17,306 bases of DNA from an uncultured Erysipelotrichaceae bacterium. GTDB lineage: Bacteria > Bacillota_I > Bacilli_A > RF39 > UBA660. Within the stretch, counting starts at the first letter, position 1. Every line of letters starts with the position of its first letter. The DNA lies in the NCBI GenBank assembly GCA_902783345.1, contig CACZQI010000013.1, positions 1 through 17,306 of the forward strand. The letters run 5' to 3'. The notes beneath the pieces were generated by a model that searched no databases, was not told the origin of the DNA, and worked only from the letters and a program-made list of their open reading frames with translations. A program made the translations under genes and the position numbers. Of this stretch, positions 1 through 6,980 are shown one piece after another.

Positions 1-207
1 TGATGCCATTGCAAATAGGTGGAAAAAAGTTATATGACTGGTTTCTTCTTTTTTTCTTAATTTTTCATAGTATTTTACTAAATTTGTTACATCAACTTTA
101 GTATTAATATAAACATCTGAATCACACCTTTTAGGCATTACAAAACACATTACGGCAAACATACCTTTTGTTTTAATTTTGGTTCCATCTTTTCTATTCA
201 TTTTCAT
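1..207 (-). CDS. 2-oxoacid dehydrogenase acyltransferase (E2/CAT-like) domain protein, N-terminal fragment
   Basis: The reading frame is open from an ATG at 207 to the window edge, giving 69 residues, so the C-terminus is missing. The N-terminus reads RKDGTKIKTKG, then FVMPKRCDSDVYI, then a charged helix and HITFFHLFAMAS. This resembles the stand-alone E2-catalytic-domain (chloramphenicol-acetyltransferase fold) proteins of Firmicutes, which open with a short Arg/Lys-Asp-Gly tract and an 'MP.R.D' strand. The catalytic His region lies outside the window. An alternative ATG is at 201. The start overlaps the end of the YbaK-like gene by 14 nt (8 nt for the alternative), so the two are probably translationally coupled, with the AAAGGATGGG at the end of that gene as ribosome site. 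The family assignment is from memory of the sequence pattern and is moderate; substrate and pathway are unknown. Confidence 0.55.
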   Translation of the reverse strand, partial: MKMNRKDGTKIKTKGMFAVMCFVMPKRCDSDVYINTKVDVTNLVKYYEKLRKKEETSHITFFHLFAMAS

Positions 208-673
208 CCCATCCTTTACATACATCTACCCATTTTTCATAATTGGAATATTTTTCTAATTCTTTTATTGTTAATTTAATAGCACTATTACTTGAACCAC
301 ATGCTGGATATACATATTCAAATCTTTTAAGTGATTCATCTAAATATACTTTAATATTATCATTTATAGCAAAAGGACAAACTCCACCAACTTGGTGTCC
401 AATTAAAGGTTCAACTTCTTCAAATGATAACATTTTTGCTTTAGTGCTAAACTCATGTTTATATTTAGCATTATCAATTTTAGCATCCCCAGCAACTACT
501 ATAATTATTGCTTTATCATCTATTTTAAATGATAGGCTTTTTGCTATTTCACACTCCTTACAATGGAGGGCATGAGCAGCTTCAGCAACTGTTGCTGATG
601 ATTCACTTAACTCAATAATATTTTGCTCCATATTATATTTTTTAAAATATTCTTTTACTTTTATTATTGACAT
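194..673 (-). CDS. YbaK/ProX-type aminoacyl-tRNA deacylase
   Basis: This 159-aa protein is a single YbaK/aaRS-associated editing domain, the family that hydrolyses mischarged aminoacyl-tRNA (for example Cys- or Ala-tRNA(Pro)) in the cytoplasm. Seen: K45 in the CEIAKSLSFK segment, where the family keeps its catalytic lysine; the AGDAKIDNAKYK strand-turn at 61-72; GHQVGGVCPFA at 92-102; YPACGSSNSAIKLT at 122-135; and the WVDVCK ending typical of the group. The length is normal for a free-standing editing protein. The start ATG at 673 follows AGGATGTGG. A promoter on the minus strand (TTGCTA at 715-720, TATAAT at 692-697) gives a leader of only about 12 nt. The downstream E2-like gene overlaps its end, so both are probably one transcript. 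The exact tRNA substrate cannot be read from the sequence. Confidence 0.88.
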   Translation of the reverse strand: MSIIKVKEYFKKYNMEQNIIELSESSATVAEAAHALHCKECEIAKSLSFKIDDKAIIIVVAGDAKIDNAKYKHEFSTKAKMLSFEEVEPLIGHQVGGVCPFAINDNIKVYLDESLKRFEYVYPACGSSNSAIKLTIKELEKYSNYEKWVDVCKGWDENE

Positions 674-691
674 TTAACCACATCCTACTTA

Positions 692-720
692 ATTATAAAA
701 AAAAATGAACTATTTAGCAA
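692..720 (-). promoter_or_regulatory. Promoter of the YbaK-like operon
   Basis: On the minus strand, TTGCTA (715-720) lies 17 nt from a perfect TATAAT (692-697). Predicted transcription starts near 685, just before AGGATGTGG. It lies back to back with the promoter of the small plus-strand gene at 763. Confidence 0.65.
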
Positions 721-726
721 GTAATA

Positions 727-735
727 TGATATAAT
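727..735 (+). promoter_or_regulatory. Extended -10 promoter of the 40-aa gene
   Basis: TGATATAAT is a TGn extended -10 with a perfect TATAAT at 730-735. No good -35 is present at the right spacing, as expected for extended -10 promoters. Confidence 0.55.
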
Positions 736-762
736 ACTATTGTTAATGAGTGGAGGGATATA

Positions 763-885
763 ATGAAAGTTTATAAAAAGGAATTACCTAAAAATGTTAA
801 GAAAATGTTTGCTTATGACAAAGGTGTAAAAGTTAAAGTTCTAAATAGTTTATATTATGATAAAAAGAAAAAGAAAGCTAATTAA
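763..885 (+). CDS. Small lysine-rich protein (40 aa), unknown function
   Basis: The ORF reads MKVYKKELPKNVKKMFAY and ends YYDKKKKKAN. It has a strong ribosome site (GGAGGG, 6 nt before the ATG), an extended -10 promoter at a natural distance, and a weak hairpin with a T-rich tail directly after the stop. These three signals together argue that it is a real gene although it is only 40 codons long. The composition is highly basic (about one third Lys) with aromatic residues, which would suit a nucleic-acid- or ribosome-binding peptide; this is inference only. I recognise no family. It is transcribed divergently from the YbaK operon. Confidence 0.6.
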   Translation: MKVYKKELPKNVKKMFAYDKGVKVKVLNSLYYDKKKKKAN

Positions 886-906
886 TTTAAATAGCTTCTT
901 TTTATT
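875..906 (+). terminator. Weak terminator after the 40-aa gene
   Basis: AAGCTA (875-880) pairs with TAGCTT (892-897) and is followed by CTTTTTATTT. The stem is short and AT-rich, so it is weak, but it is well placed. Confidence 0.45.
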
Positions 907-913
907 TGCTGAT

Positions 914-942
914 TTGTAAAAATAGTAATTATTATTTATAAT
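914..942 (+). promoter_or_regulatory. Promoter of the XRE-membrane regulator
   Basis: TTGTAA (914-919), a 17-nt spacer and TATAAT (937-942) precede the gene starting at 971. Confidence 0.6.
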
Positions 943-970
943 TTAGGCAAGCGAGATGGGAGGGGATATT

Positions 971-2032
971 ATGAATATTGAAAAGTTTGGTAAGTTTATT
1001 AAAGAGCTAAGAAAAGAGAAAGGTTTAAACCAAGAACAACTAGCAGAAGAATTACTTGTTCATAGAACTACTATTGTAAAATGGGAACAAGGTAAGTCTT
1101 TACCACTTAATGATACTTTAGTTATTTTAAGTAAATATTTTAATGTAACAGTAGATGAACTATTAGCAGGTGAAAGACTTAATACTATTGAAGATAAGAA
1201 TAAAGTAACATTATCATTATTAACATCTAGAAGAAAAAGTATTCGTATTGCTAAGTATTTTGCTATAATTTCATTTATCTTTTTTATTACCTTTTTAATT
1301 TATTATTTCTTTACAACATATAATTCTATTCATGTGTATAAAATTTATGGTGAAAGTGAAAATTATACAACTAGAGATGGAGTATTAATTATTTCTAATG
1401 ATAAAGCATATTTAAGGTTAGGTAATATTTATAGTAAAGATAGAAAATTAATAGATGTTAAAAATATTTCGATTTATGCAGACAATGATAACAATAGCAA
1501 ATTATTATTTAATGGAGATCCTAAACAATTATTAATTGAAAAGACAATTAATATTGAAACTATTAGATTTAATAATTTAAAAGATAAATATAACAACTAT
1601 TATTTAGTTATGAATATTAATGATAAAGAAGAAACACTAAAATTAAATATTGTTAAAGATTTTGAAAATAAAAGTTTATTTAAAATATTTTTTAGTAATA
1701 CTAATGAAACATATACTGAAAATAATATTGAATTAAAACTAAGTGATAAGTTTGTCTATGATAAAGATACAGCTTCTTATAAACTAAAAGATGAGAATGT
1801 TGAAATTGAGTACATAAATGATGACGGCTTTTTAAAAGTAATATATTATAATAATAATATTACAAATGAATATAAGTATGATATATTTGCTAAAAAATTA
1901 AGATATCAAATAATTGATAATAATATAGTAAATTATAAAATTACAATTGATTTAAACGGGCAATTAAATCAAAATGAGCAAAAGATTTATAATATATTTA
2001 AAGAAAATATTCTTGATAAATATTTAAGTTGA
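971..2032 (+). CDS. Membrane-anchored XRE-family transcriptional regulator
   Basis: The protein has 353 aa. Residues 4-66 form a typical lambda-repressor/XRE helix-turn-helix domain (FIKELRKEKGLNQEQLAEEL, then VHRTTIVKWEQGKSLP). One hydrophobic segment at about 94-115 crosses the membrane. Residues 116-353 should face the outside and are Asn/Lys-rich, beta-strand-like and of no recognised family. The architecture suggests a one-component sensor with the DNA-binding domain inside and the sensing domain outside. The ATG at 971 is preferred over an in-frame ATG at 956 because the ribosome site GGGAGGGGAT lies between the two. The gene stands directly before a secreted-protein gene (2104) with a terminator-like hairpin between them. 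A second regulator of the same design lies at 3054-3752. Confidence 0.85.
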   Translation: MNIEKFGKFIKELRKEKGLNQEQLAEELLVHRTTIVKWEQGKSLPLNDTLVILSKYFNVTVDELLAGERLNTIEDKNKVTLSLLTSRRKSIRIAKYFAIISFIFFITFLIYYFFTTYNSIHVYKIYGESENYTTRDGVLIISNDKAYLRLGNIYSKDRKLIDVKNISIYADNDNNSKLLFNGDPKQLLIEKTINIETIRFNNLKDKYNNYYLVMNINDKEETLKLNIVKDFENKSLFKIFFSNTNETYTENNIELKLSDKFVYDKDTASYKLKDENVEIEYINDDGFLKVIYYNNNITNEYKYDIFAKKLRYQIIDNNIVNYKITIDLNGQLNQNEQKIYNIFKENILDKYLS

Positions 2033-2064
2033 AAGTAATGTGAATTGCTTTCACTTTTCTTTTA
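2030..2064 (+). terminator. Hairpin terminator/attenuator between regulator and secreted gene
   Basis: TGAAAGTAAT (2030-2039) pairs over 10 bp (one G-U) with ATTGCTTTCA (2044-2053), closing a GTGA loop, and is followed by CTTTTCTTTT. The stem includes the regulator's stop codon. The gap to the next gene holds no convincing promoter, so partial read-through is plausible. Confidence 0.75.
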
Positions 2065-2103
2065 GACAAAATTTAGTTATGCTGATGTTGGAAAGGAGAA
2101 GTA

Positions 2104-2868
2104 ATGAAAAAACTAGTAGTACTATTCATTAGTGTTTTAACAGTTAGTTGTTTTGCAATTAATGTTAATGCTGATGAAATCTACTATACAAATGCCAATA
2201 ATGTTAGTATGACTAAAGAGCAGTATGATTATTTTGTAGAACTAGTTGATGAATATTATCCAACTGTAGTTAATCAAAATACTTACGATAAATTTTTGAA
2301 TGATGGACTTTTTGGTCAAGCGATTGAAAAGCAAACATTTGATGAAGACGAATATAAACTACAAACAATTATTCCGATGGCTGAACCAAAAGGCACAGTT
2401 CATGAAACAACTGCAAAAAAGTTGGTTATTAGCAAAACATGTGCAGCAACTTATTGTGATATAACGGTAACCTTAACTTGGAAAGGTCAACCTAAAGTTA
2501 AAAGCTGGGATGTTATTGGTGCTTTATTGTATGGTAATTTAACTTTAATGGATGGTCCAGACACTGATTTGACTTATTCAGGTGGAACAATATATTATAC
2601 TGACCCTCAATTTGTAGGTGGCGGATTTGGAACATCTGTTAAAATGCAATCAAGTACTACTAATATGCGAGTATATCAATCATATGATGTATATGGAACT
2701 GGAACAGTATATGCTAGTTATCAACATGCAACTAAGAGCATAACAAAAGCAACTAGTAAATTGTATACTGTTGGATTTGGTGGCGATGGTGGTGTCTTCC
2801 ATTTCTATGGTTCTGCAATTGGTAAATTTGATCAAATGGGTGGTGTAGATGTTTATGTTAATATTTAG
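2104..2868 (+). CDS. Secreted protein of unknown function
   Basis: The protein has 254 aa and a clear Sec signal peptide (MKKLVVLFISVLTVSC...), probably cut after A23 in the NVNA/DE site. C16 inside the signal is not in a proper lipobox (TVSC rather than LxxC), so a lipoprotein is less likely. The mature part has an acidic helical N-terminal third (about 30-90) and a beta-rich, Gly/Ser/Thr/Tyr-rich rest. Two close cysteines, C113 and C118, could form a disulfide once exported. There is no cell-wall sorting signal, transmembrane tail or recognised enzyme motif, so it is probably released. The ribosome site is AAAGGAGA. No own promoter is evident after the hairpin at 2030-2064, so expression may depend on read-through from the upstream regulator. 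I do not recognise the family. Confidence 0.8.
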   Translation: MKKLVVLFISVLTVSCFAINVNADEIYYTNANNVSMTKEQYDYFVELVDEYYPTVVNQNTYDKFLNDGLFGQAIEKQTFDEDEYKLQTIIPMAEPKGTVHETTAKKLVISKTCAATYCDITVTLTWKGQPKVKSWDVIGALLYGNLTLMDGPDTDLTYSGGTIYYTDPQFVGGGFGTSVKMQSSTTNMRVYQSYDVYGTGTVYASYQHATKSITKATSKLYTVGFGGDGGVFHFYGSAIGKFDQMGGVDVYVNI

Positions 2869-2911
2869 GCAGAAAAAAAGACTACTTAAAATTAAAATAG
2901 CCTAAATTAAC
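2857..2911 (+). other. Hairpin A at the end of the secreted gene
   Basis: GTTAATATTTAGGC (2857-2870) pairs with GCCTAAATTAAC (2900-2911): 12 bp with a 2-nt bulge and a 29-nt A-rich loop. The stop codon TAG is inside the left arm. There is no T-tract, so it is not an ordinary terminator. Confidence 0.5.
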
Positions 2912-2925
2912 ATTCGCATATTATT

Positions 2926-3006
2926 AAACAGAAAATATAATATTTAACTAGCTCACTACAACAATTAAATATTATTGGAAGTTCTGTTTTAAGCTTTTTC
3001 CTTTTT
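2926..3006 (+). terminator. Hairpin B, long two-part stem with T-rich tail
   Basis: AAACAGAA (2926-2933) pairs with TTCTGTTT (2982-2989). Inside it, TAATATTTAA (2938-2947) pairs with TTAAATATTA (2965-2974), leaving a 17-nt loop and an asymmetric internal loop. A tail TTTTAAGCTTTTTCCTTTTT follows. It may terminate the secreted-gene transcript or be part of a larger structured RNA. Confidence 0.5.
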
Positions 3007-3015
3007 GGATTGGTG

Positions 3016-3069
3016 GCATAAGAAGAGCCTCTTGCGGCAATGAGGGGCTCTTCTTATGTGCACTTTTTT
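3016..3069 (+). terminator. Hairpin C, GC-richer 13-bp stem, probable terminator
   Basis: CATAAGAAGAGCC (3017-3029) pairs perfectly with GGCTCTTCTTATG (3046-3058), followed by TGCACTTTTTT on the plus strand. The right arm contains the stop codon of the convergent regulator gene ending at 3054, so the hairpin also separates the two convergent genes. The stem is notably GC-richer than its surroundings. Confidence 0.65.
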
Positions 3070-3752
3070 ACAGATAATGGAATATTAAAAGTAATATTTT
3101 TATTATCTTTATTGATTGCTTTAATTTCTAAATATAGGTTATCATTTGAATAATTTTTACATAATCTTTCTTTCTCATTGCTCGTATTTATTGTAACACC
3201 TCTTAAATATTCTTGTAAAGTTACATTGGTGTTTTTAATATGGTTACAAGTACCAATTTTAGTAGTAAGACCATGGTCTTTTTCATATAAAGTAGCATTT
3301 ATTTCTTTATATATTTCATTTTCATTAGTTCCACAATATTCAATATTAGATATATAAATAACTGATTTATTCTTATTATAAGCAATACTACCATTAACTT
3401 TAAAATCTTCACAATTAGCTGATATAGTTCTAAATTCAAAATTAGGATTATTTTTGTGGTATGTATTTATAAAATAAATTAATAGTCCGATAAATAGTAT
3501 AAATAATATGATAAATAAATAATTTATATATTTTTTTCTAGTGGTAATATTTCCATCTAAAATATCATCTAAATTTATATTATAATCATTACATATTTGT
3601 TTTAAAAGTAGGGTATCTGGTAAGTTTTTACCATTTTCCCATTTAGATACTGCTTGGTAAGTAACACCATACTTATCAGCAAATTCTTTTTGAGTTAAAT
3701 TACTTTTAAGGCGTAAATCTTTTATTAAAGCACCAATTTTATCTTGATTCAT
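3054..3752 (-). CDS. Membrane-anchored XRE-family transcriptional regulator
   Basis: The protein has 232 aa. Residues 4-66 are an XRE helix-turn-helix (LIKDLRLKSNLTQKEFADKY, then VTYQAVSKWENGKNLP). A transmembrane segment lies at about 75-96. The outer domain (about 97-232) has five cysteines (in SANCED, IEYCGT, IGTCNH, ERLCKN, KKCT) that could make disulfides after export. The design is the same as the regulator at 971-2032, but the outer domain is shorter and different. The start ATG follows AAGGAGTGAT. A TATAAT at 3773-3778 lies immediately after the terminator of the ABC transporter gene. The gene converges on the secreted-protein gene and its stop codon sits in hairpin C. The signal sensed is unknown. 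Confidence 0.85.
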   Translation of the reverse strand: MNQDKIGALIKDLRLKSNLTQKEFADKYGVTYQAVSKWENGKNLPDTLLLKQICNDYNINLDDILDGNITTRKKYINYLFIILFILFIGLLIYFINTYHKNNPNFEFRTISANCEDFKVNGSIAYNKNKSVIYISNIEYCGTNENEIYKEINATLYEKDHGLTTKIGTCNHIKNTNVTLQEYLRGVTINTSNEKERLCKNYSNDNLYLEIKAINKDNKNITFNIPLSVKKCT

Positions 3753-3772
3753 AATATCACTCCTTGAATTAG

Positions 3773-3802
3773 ATTATAGCATTAAAAAAGCCTAAATGTA
3801 AG
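3773..3802 (-). promoter_or_regulatory. Promoter of the second XRE-membrane regulator
   Basis: On the minus strand CTTACA (3797-3802), an 18-nt spacer and TATAAT (3773-3778). The -35 overlaps the stem of the upstream gene's terminator. Confidence 0.45.
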
Positions 3803-3806
3803 GCTT
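3784..3806 (-). terminator. Terminator of the ABC exporter gene
   Basis: On the minus strand AAGCCT, a 7-nt loop, AGGCTT and then TTTT. It begins 1 nt after the stop codon. Confidence 0.8.
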
Positions 3807-3807
3807 A

Positions 3808-5544
3808 TTATTCTTTTGTTATTTCTTTTTCATATAATTTTTTATATTGTTTGCATTTTTTTAATAATTCGTTATGAGTACCAACTGCTTCAATTTTACC
3901 ATCGTTAATAAATAAAATACGGTCAGCATTAATAATAGTTGAAAGTCTATGAGCGATTATTAAAATAGTGTAGTCATTACGCATATTTTCAATAGCTTCT
4001 TTAATTTTATCTTGAGTTTCATTATCTAAAGAAGAAGTTGCTTCATCAAATAAAATAATTTTAGTTTTTTGGATTAAGGCTCTAGCAATTGCTAATCTTT
4101 GTTTTTGGCCACCTGATAGATTGATACCACCTTCACCAATAATAGTGTCATATTTATTAGGTAGTTTTTTAATAAAATCATCTAAGCAAGCAATCTTACA
4201 AACTTTTTTAATTTCTTTATCAGTTATATCAGCTTTAACTAATCTTAAATTGTCTTTGATACTCATATTAAATATATAAGGATTTTGACTAATAATTGTA
4301 ATATTTCCTCTAATAGAGTCTTTATCTAAGTCTTTAATATTAATTCCATCTATTTTAATTTCGCCTTTATCAATGTTATACATTTTACATAAAAGATTAA
4401 ATATAGTAGTTTTACCAGCACCTGATTTACCAACAAAAGCAATAGTTTCATTTGCTTTAATTTTAAATGATAAATCTTTTAAAACATTATTAGTATCATA
4501 ACTAAAACTTACATTTTTAAATTCAAAGTTTCCTTTAATATTATCAATGTGAATATTACCAAATTGTTCTTTTTTAAATTCACTATCATTAATAATATCC
4601 ATTATTCTCTTACTTGATAAATTAAATTCTTTTAAATACTGCAAGAAATTACCAGCAATCCATGATGAATTTTTTAACCTATTAAAATAATTAAAGAGTA
4701 CTAAAGCAATAGCAGCATCTATAACATTATTTTTAAGAAGTACGATAAGAATTAATATTAAAATAAAATCAAATGTTTCAATTGAAAAATCAGAAAATAA
4801 TTGATAAGTCCAACTTTTAATATTCATTTTAAATTTAATTGCATTATCATTTGTAATAACATCATTTAAATTATTCATGAAGTCATTTTCACTATTTAAC
4901 ATTTTAATATCTCTAGCGCCTCTTACAAGTTCGCCAATTAAACCAAATAGTTTTTCACTTGATTTTCTTCTTTTAATATCATCTTCATTTCTTTTAGTAG
5001 TTCTTATTTTTTCAATTATAAAGATAATTGCCATCATAAGTAGGGCATAAATAAATACTAATTTATTAACAATAAATATTGCGATTAAAATTCCAGTATA
5101 TTCTAAAATTCCTGATAATTGTTCTAGTAAAGAATTAAATATTTCGGCTAAATTTGCTGTATCATTAGTTATTCTTTGAATAAAAACTCCACTACCATTA
5201 TCATCTAAACATTTATTTTCTAGTTTTAAAACATTTTTACCTAAATCAATTTCTAAATTAGATAAAACATTACGATATATTTTAATGTTAGTTACTTTAA
5301 TAAAATAGTCAAATAAGTCATTTATTAATCGAACTATAAATAATATAAAGGCTATATATAGAAGCTGCTGATAATTATTAGTAGTTAAATTAATTATTAT
5401 TTTAGCACTTAAAATAGGTAAGAGAATACTTATAACAACCCATATAAGATATGATATAACATTTAGAATAAAAATTTTTTTACTATTTTTAACATACTGC
5501 CAAGTGAATTTTAAATTACTATAAGTATCTTTAATAGTTTTCAT
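3808..5544 (-). CDS. ABC exporter half-transporter (permease fused to ATPase)
   Basis: The protein has 578 aa, the usual size for a B-type half-exporter that works as a dimer. The N-terminal membrane domain (about 20-300) has several hydrophobic helices. The ATPase domain (about 335-578) shows Walker A GKSGAGKT (372-379), the Q-loop at Q420, signature LSGGQKQR (476-483), Walker B IILFDEATSSLD (497-507) with E501, and the H-loop H532 (AHRLST). All catalytic residues are present, so it should be active. The substrate cannot be told from the sequence; drugs, lipids or peptides are all possible. It has its own promoter (TTGAAA/TATAAT, 5563-5591) and terminator, so it is a one-gene unit. A paired second half-transporter is not nearby, which favours a homodimer. 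Confidence 0.93.
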   Translation of the reverse strand: MKTIKDTYSNLKFTWQYVKNSKKIFILNVISYLIWVVISILLPILSAKIIINLTTNNYQQLLYIAFILFIVRLINDLFDYFIKVTNIKIYRNVLSNLEIDLGKNVLKLENKCLDDNGSGVFIQRITNDTANLAEIFNSLLEQLSGILEYTGILIAIFIVNKLVFIYALLMMAIIFIIEKIRTTKRNEDDIKRRKSSEKLFGLIGELVRGARDIKMLNSENDFMNNLNDVITNDNAIKFKMNIKSWTYQLFSDFSIETFDFILILILIVLLKNNVIDAAIALVLFNYFNRLKNSSWIAGNFLQYLKEFNLSSKRIMDIINDSEFKKEQFGNIHIDNIKGNFEFKNVSFSYDTNNVLKDLSFKIKANETIAFVGKSGAGKTTIFNLLCKMYNIDKGEIKIDGINIKDLDKDSIRGNITIISQNPYIFNMSIKDNLRLVKADITDKEIKKVCKIACLDDFIKKLPNKYDTIIGEGGINLSGGQKQRLAIARALIQKTKIILFDEATSSLDNETQDKIKEAIENMRNDYTILIIAHRLSTIINADRILFINDGKIEAVGTHNELLKKCKQYKKLYEKEITKE

Positions 5545-5562
5545 AAAACCACATCCATTATA

Positions 5563-5591
5563 ATTATATAGAAAAAAAGTTTAAATTTCAA
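5563..5591 (-). promoter_or_regulatory. Promoter of the ABC exporter gene
   Basis: On the minus strand TTGAAA (5586-5591), a 17-nt spacer and TATAAT (5563-5568). A second TATAAT at 5557-5562 is too close to the start codon to leave room for a ribosome site. The predicted leader is about 12 nt and starts with GGATGTGGTT. Confidence 0.7.
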
Positions 5592-5596
5592 TTATG

Positions 5597-5617
5597 AAAA
5601 AAAGCCATTAAAGGCTT
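5597..5617 (-). terminator. Terminator of the phosphofructokinase gene
   Basis: On the minus strand AAGCC, a 6-nt loop, GGCTT, then a run of Ts (A-run 5597-5603). The stop codon lies in the first arm. Confidence 0.75.
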
Positions 5618-6848
5618 AATTATCTTTTCTTATTAAATGAACAGGAACACCATCTTTAAAAATAGGGGTAAGTTCTCCTTGAATAAGTGGTCTTGCATAT
5701 TTAATAAATTCATTAGTCATTTGATTGTTTTTAGTATCAATCCACTCTAGTGGTACTTTTTTCTCAACATTAGCAATATTATGAATGTCATAAGCATTGG
5801 TAGTGCATTCATATGGATTATTATTTGTTCTTTCTATAGTAATCATCATGCCAGTTTTACCATTAAATGCTTCTTCAACTGCTTTCATTCCAACAGCTTC
5901 TGCTTCATTAATATCTGTAAGGCTAGCTATATGAGTAGCGGCTCTTTGAAGGGTAGAAAATTCAATGGCACGAGTTTTTAAACCAGTTTCTTTAGCTACA
6001 ATATTTGCTAATGTGCTAGCGCATCCTGATAATTGTTTATGACCAAAGGCATCAACTTTACGTGCTTCATCAGATAATTCACAAACAAATTTACCATCTT
6101 CAGTTTGAATACCTTCAGATACAGCAATTACAATGCTTTCTTTCTTTTGAGCTAGTTTTTTAATATTATCTAAAAATTCATTTAAATCAAAGACATTTTC
6201 AGGTAAGTATATAGCGTCAACTCCTTCACATGTATCATCTTTAGCTAAAGATGCTGCAGCAGTAAGCCAACCTGCGTGTCTACCCATAATTTCAACAATA
6301 CAAACTGTAAGTCTACTTTTACCAAATGATGCATTATCACGAATAATTTCTTTTAAACTAGTAGCAATATATTTAGCGGCTGAACCATAACCAGGACAAT
6401 GATCTGTTATTGGTAAGTCATTATCAATGGTTTTAGGAACACCCATAAATCTTTGCTTTTTATCATGGTCTTTAGCATAATCAGAAAGCATTTTAATTGT
6501 ATCCATAGAATCATTTCCACCAGTATAAAGAAAGGCATCTATTTCCCATTTATCTAAAATATTAAATATTTTTTCGTAAACTTCTTCATTTCCTTCAATT
6601 TTAGGTAGTTTATAACGGCATGAACCTAAAAATGCTGAAGGAGTTCTTTTAAGTAGTTCATAATTATTTTCATCACTTAGATATTCATCTAAATCAATTA
6701 TATTTTCATTTAAAAAACCTTCAATACCATGAACCATTCCATAAACATGATTGCAACCTAATTCTTTTGCTTTTTTATAAACACCGGCAATACTTGAATT
6801 AATTACAGCCGTAGGGCCACCTGATTGACCAACAATTATATTTTTCAT
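5616..6848 (-). CDS. pfp: Pyrophosphate-type 6-phosphofructokinase
   Basis: The protein has 410 aa and interconverts fructose 6-phosphate and fructose 1,6-bisphosphate in glycolysis. Seen: the N-terminal phosphate loop GQSGGPTAVIN (7-17), GGNDSMDT (110-117), PKTIDND (138-144) and MGRHAGW (188-194). ATP-dependent enzymes have Gly where this protein has D113 (GGDGS versus GGNDS) and PGTIDND where it has PKTIDND; both changes are the known marks of pyrophosphate dependence. The length fits the long single-chain PPi group better than the roughly 320-aa ATP enzyme. The ATG at 6848 is chosen because AGTGAGGA precedes it; a TTG at 6866 is upstream of that site. It has a strong promoter and its own terminator. 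Asn in place of the first Asp of GGDDS is a small variation. Confidence 0.9.
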   Translation of the reverse strand: MKNIIVGQSGGPTAVINSSIAGVYKKAKELGCNHVYGMVHGIEGFLNENIIDLDEYLSDENNYELLKRTPSAFLGSCRYKLPKIEGNEEVYEKIFNILDKWEIDAFLYTGGNDSMDTIKMLSDYAKDHDKKQRFMGVPKTIDNDLPITDHCPGYGSAAKYIATSLKEIIRDNASFGKSRLTVCIVEIMGRHAGWLTAAASLAKDDTCEGVDAIYLPENVFDLNEFLDNIKKLAQKKESIVIAVSEGIQTEDGKFVCELSDEARKVDAFGHKQLSGCASTLANIVAKETGLKTRAIEFSTLQRAATHIASLTDINEAEAVGMKAVEEAFNGKTGMMITIERTNNNPYECTTNAYDIHNIANVEKKVPLEWIDTKNNQMTNEFIKYARPLIQGELTPIFKDGVPVHLIRKDN

Positions 6849-6870
6849 AAAATTCCTCACTTTCAAAAGT

Positions 6871-6899
6871 ATTATAATTTTTTAAAAAACAATAGTCAA
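6871..6899 (-). promoter_or_regulatory. Strong promoter of the phosphofructokinase gene
   Basis: On the minus strand TTGACT (6894-6899), a 17-nt spacer and TATAAT (6871-6876). This is the best match to the housekeeping consensus in the window, as suits a glycolytic gene. Confidence 0.85.
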
Positions 6900-6924
6900 G
6901 TTTACAACCTAGATTTAAATTTAA

Positions 6925-6968
6925 TTGATTGTGATAAAATGATATGTTAAACTTATTATAAGTATAAT
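6925..6968 (+). promoter_or_regulatory. Promoter region of the surface-protein operon
   Basis: Two candidates: TTGATT (6925-6930), 17 nt, TG-extended TAAACT (6948-6953); or ATGATA (6939-6944), 18 nt, TATAAT (6963-6968). The second would leave very little leader before the AAAGGAGG site, so the first is preferred. Confidence 0.5.
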
Positions 6969-6980
6969 AAAGGAGGACTT

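Noticed and set aside
243..575. Plus-strand ORF of 110 codons
   Set aside because: It lies wholly antisense to the YbaK-like gene, has no ribosome site, and the opposite frame carries the conserved family motifs.
2104..2868. Lipoprotein reading of the secreted protein through C16
   Set aside because: LTVSC lacks Leu/Val/Ile at -3 in the lipobox, and a good signal peptidase I site (NVNA) lies just after it.
5781..5981. Plus-strand ORF of 66 codons
   Set aside because: Antisense shadow of the phosphofructokinase gene.
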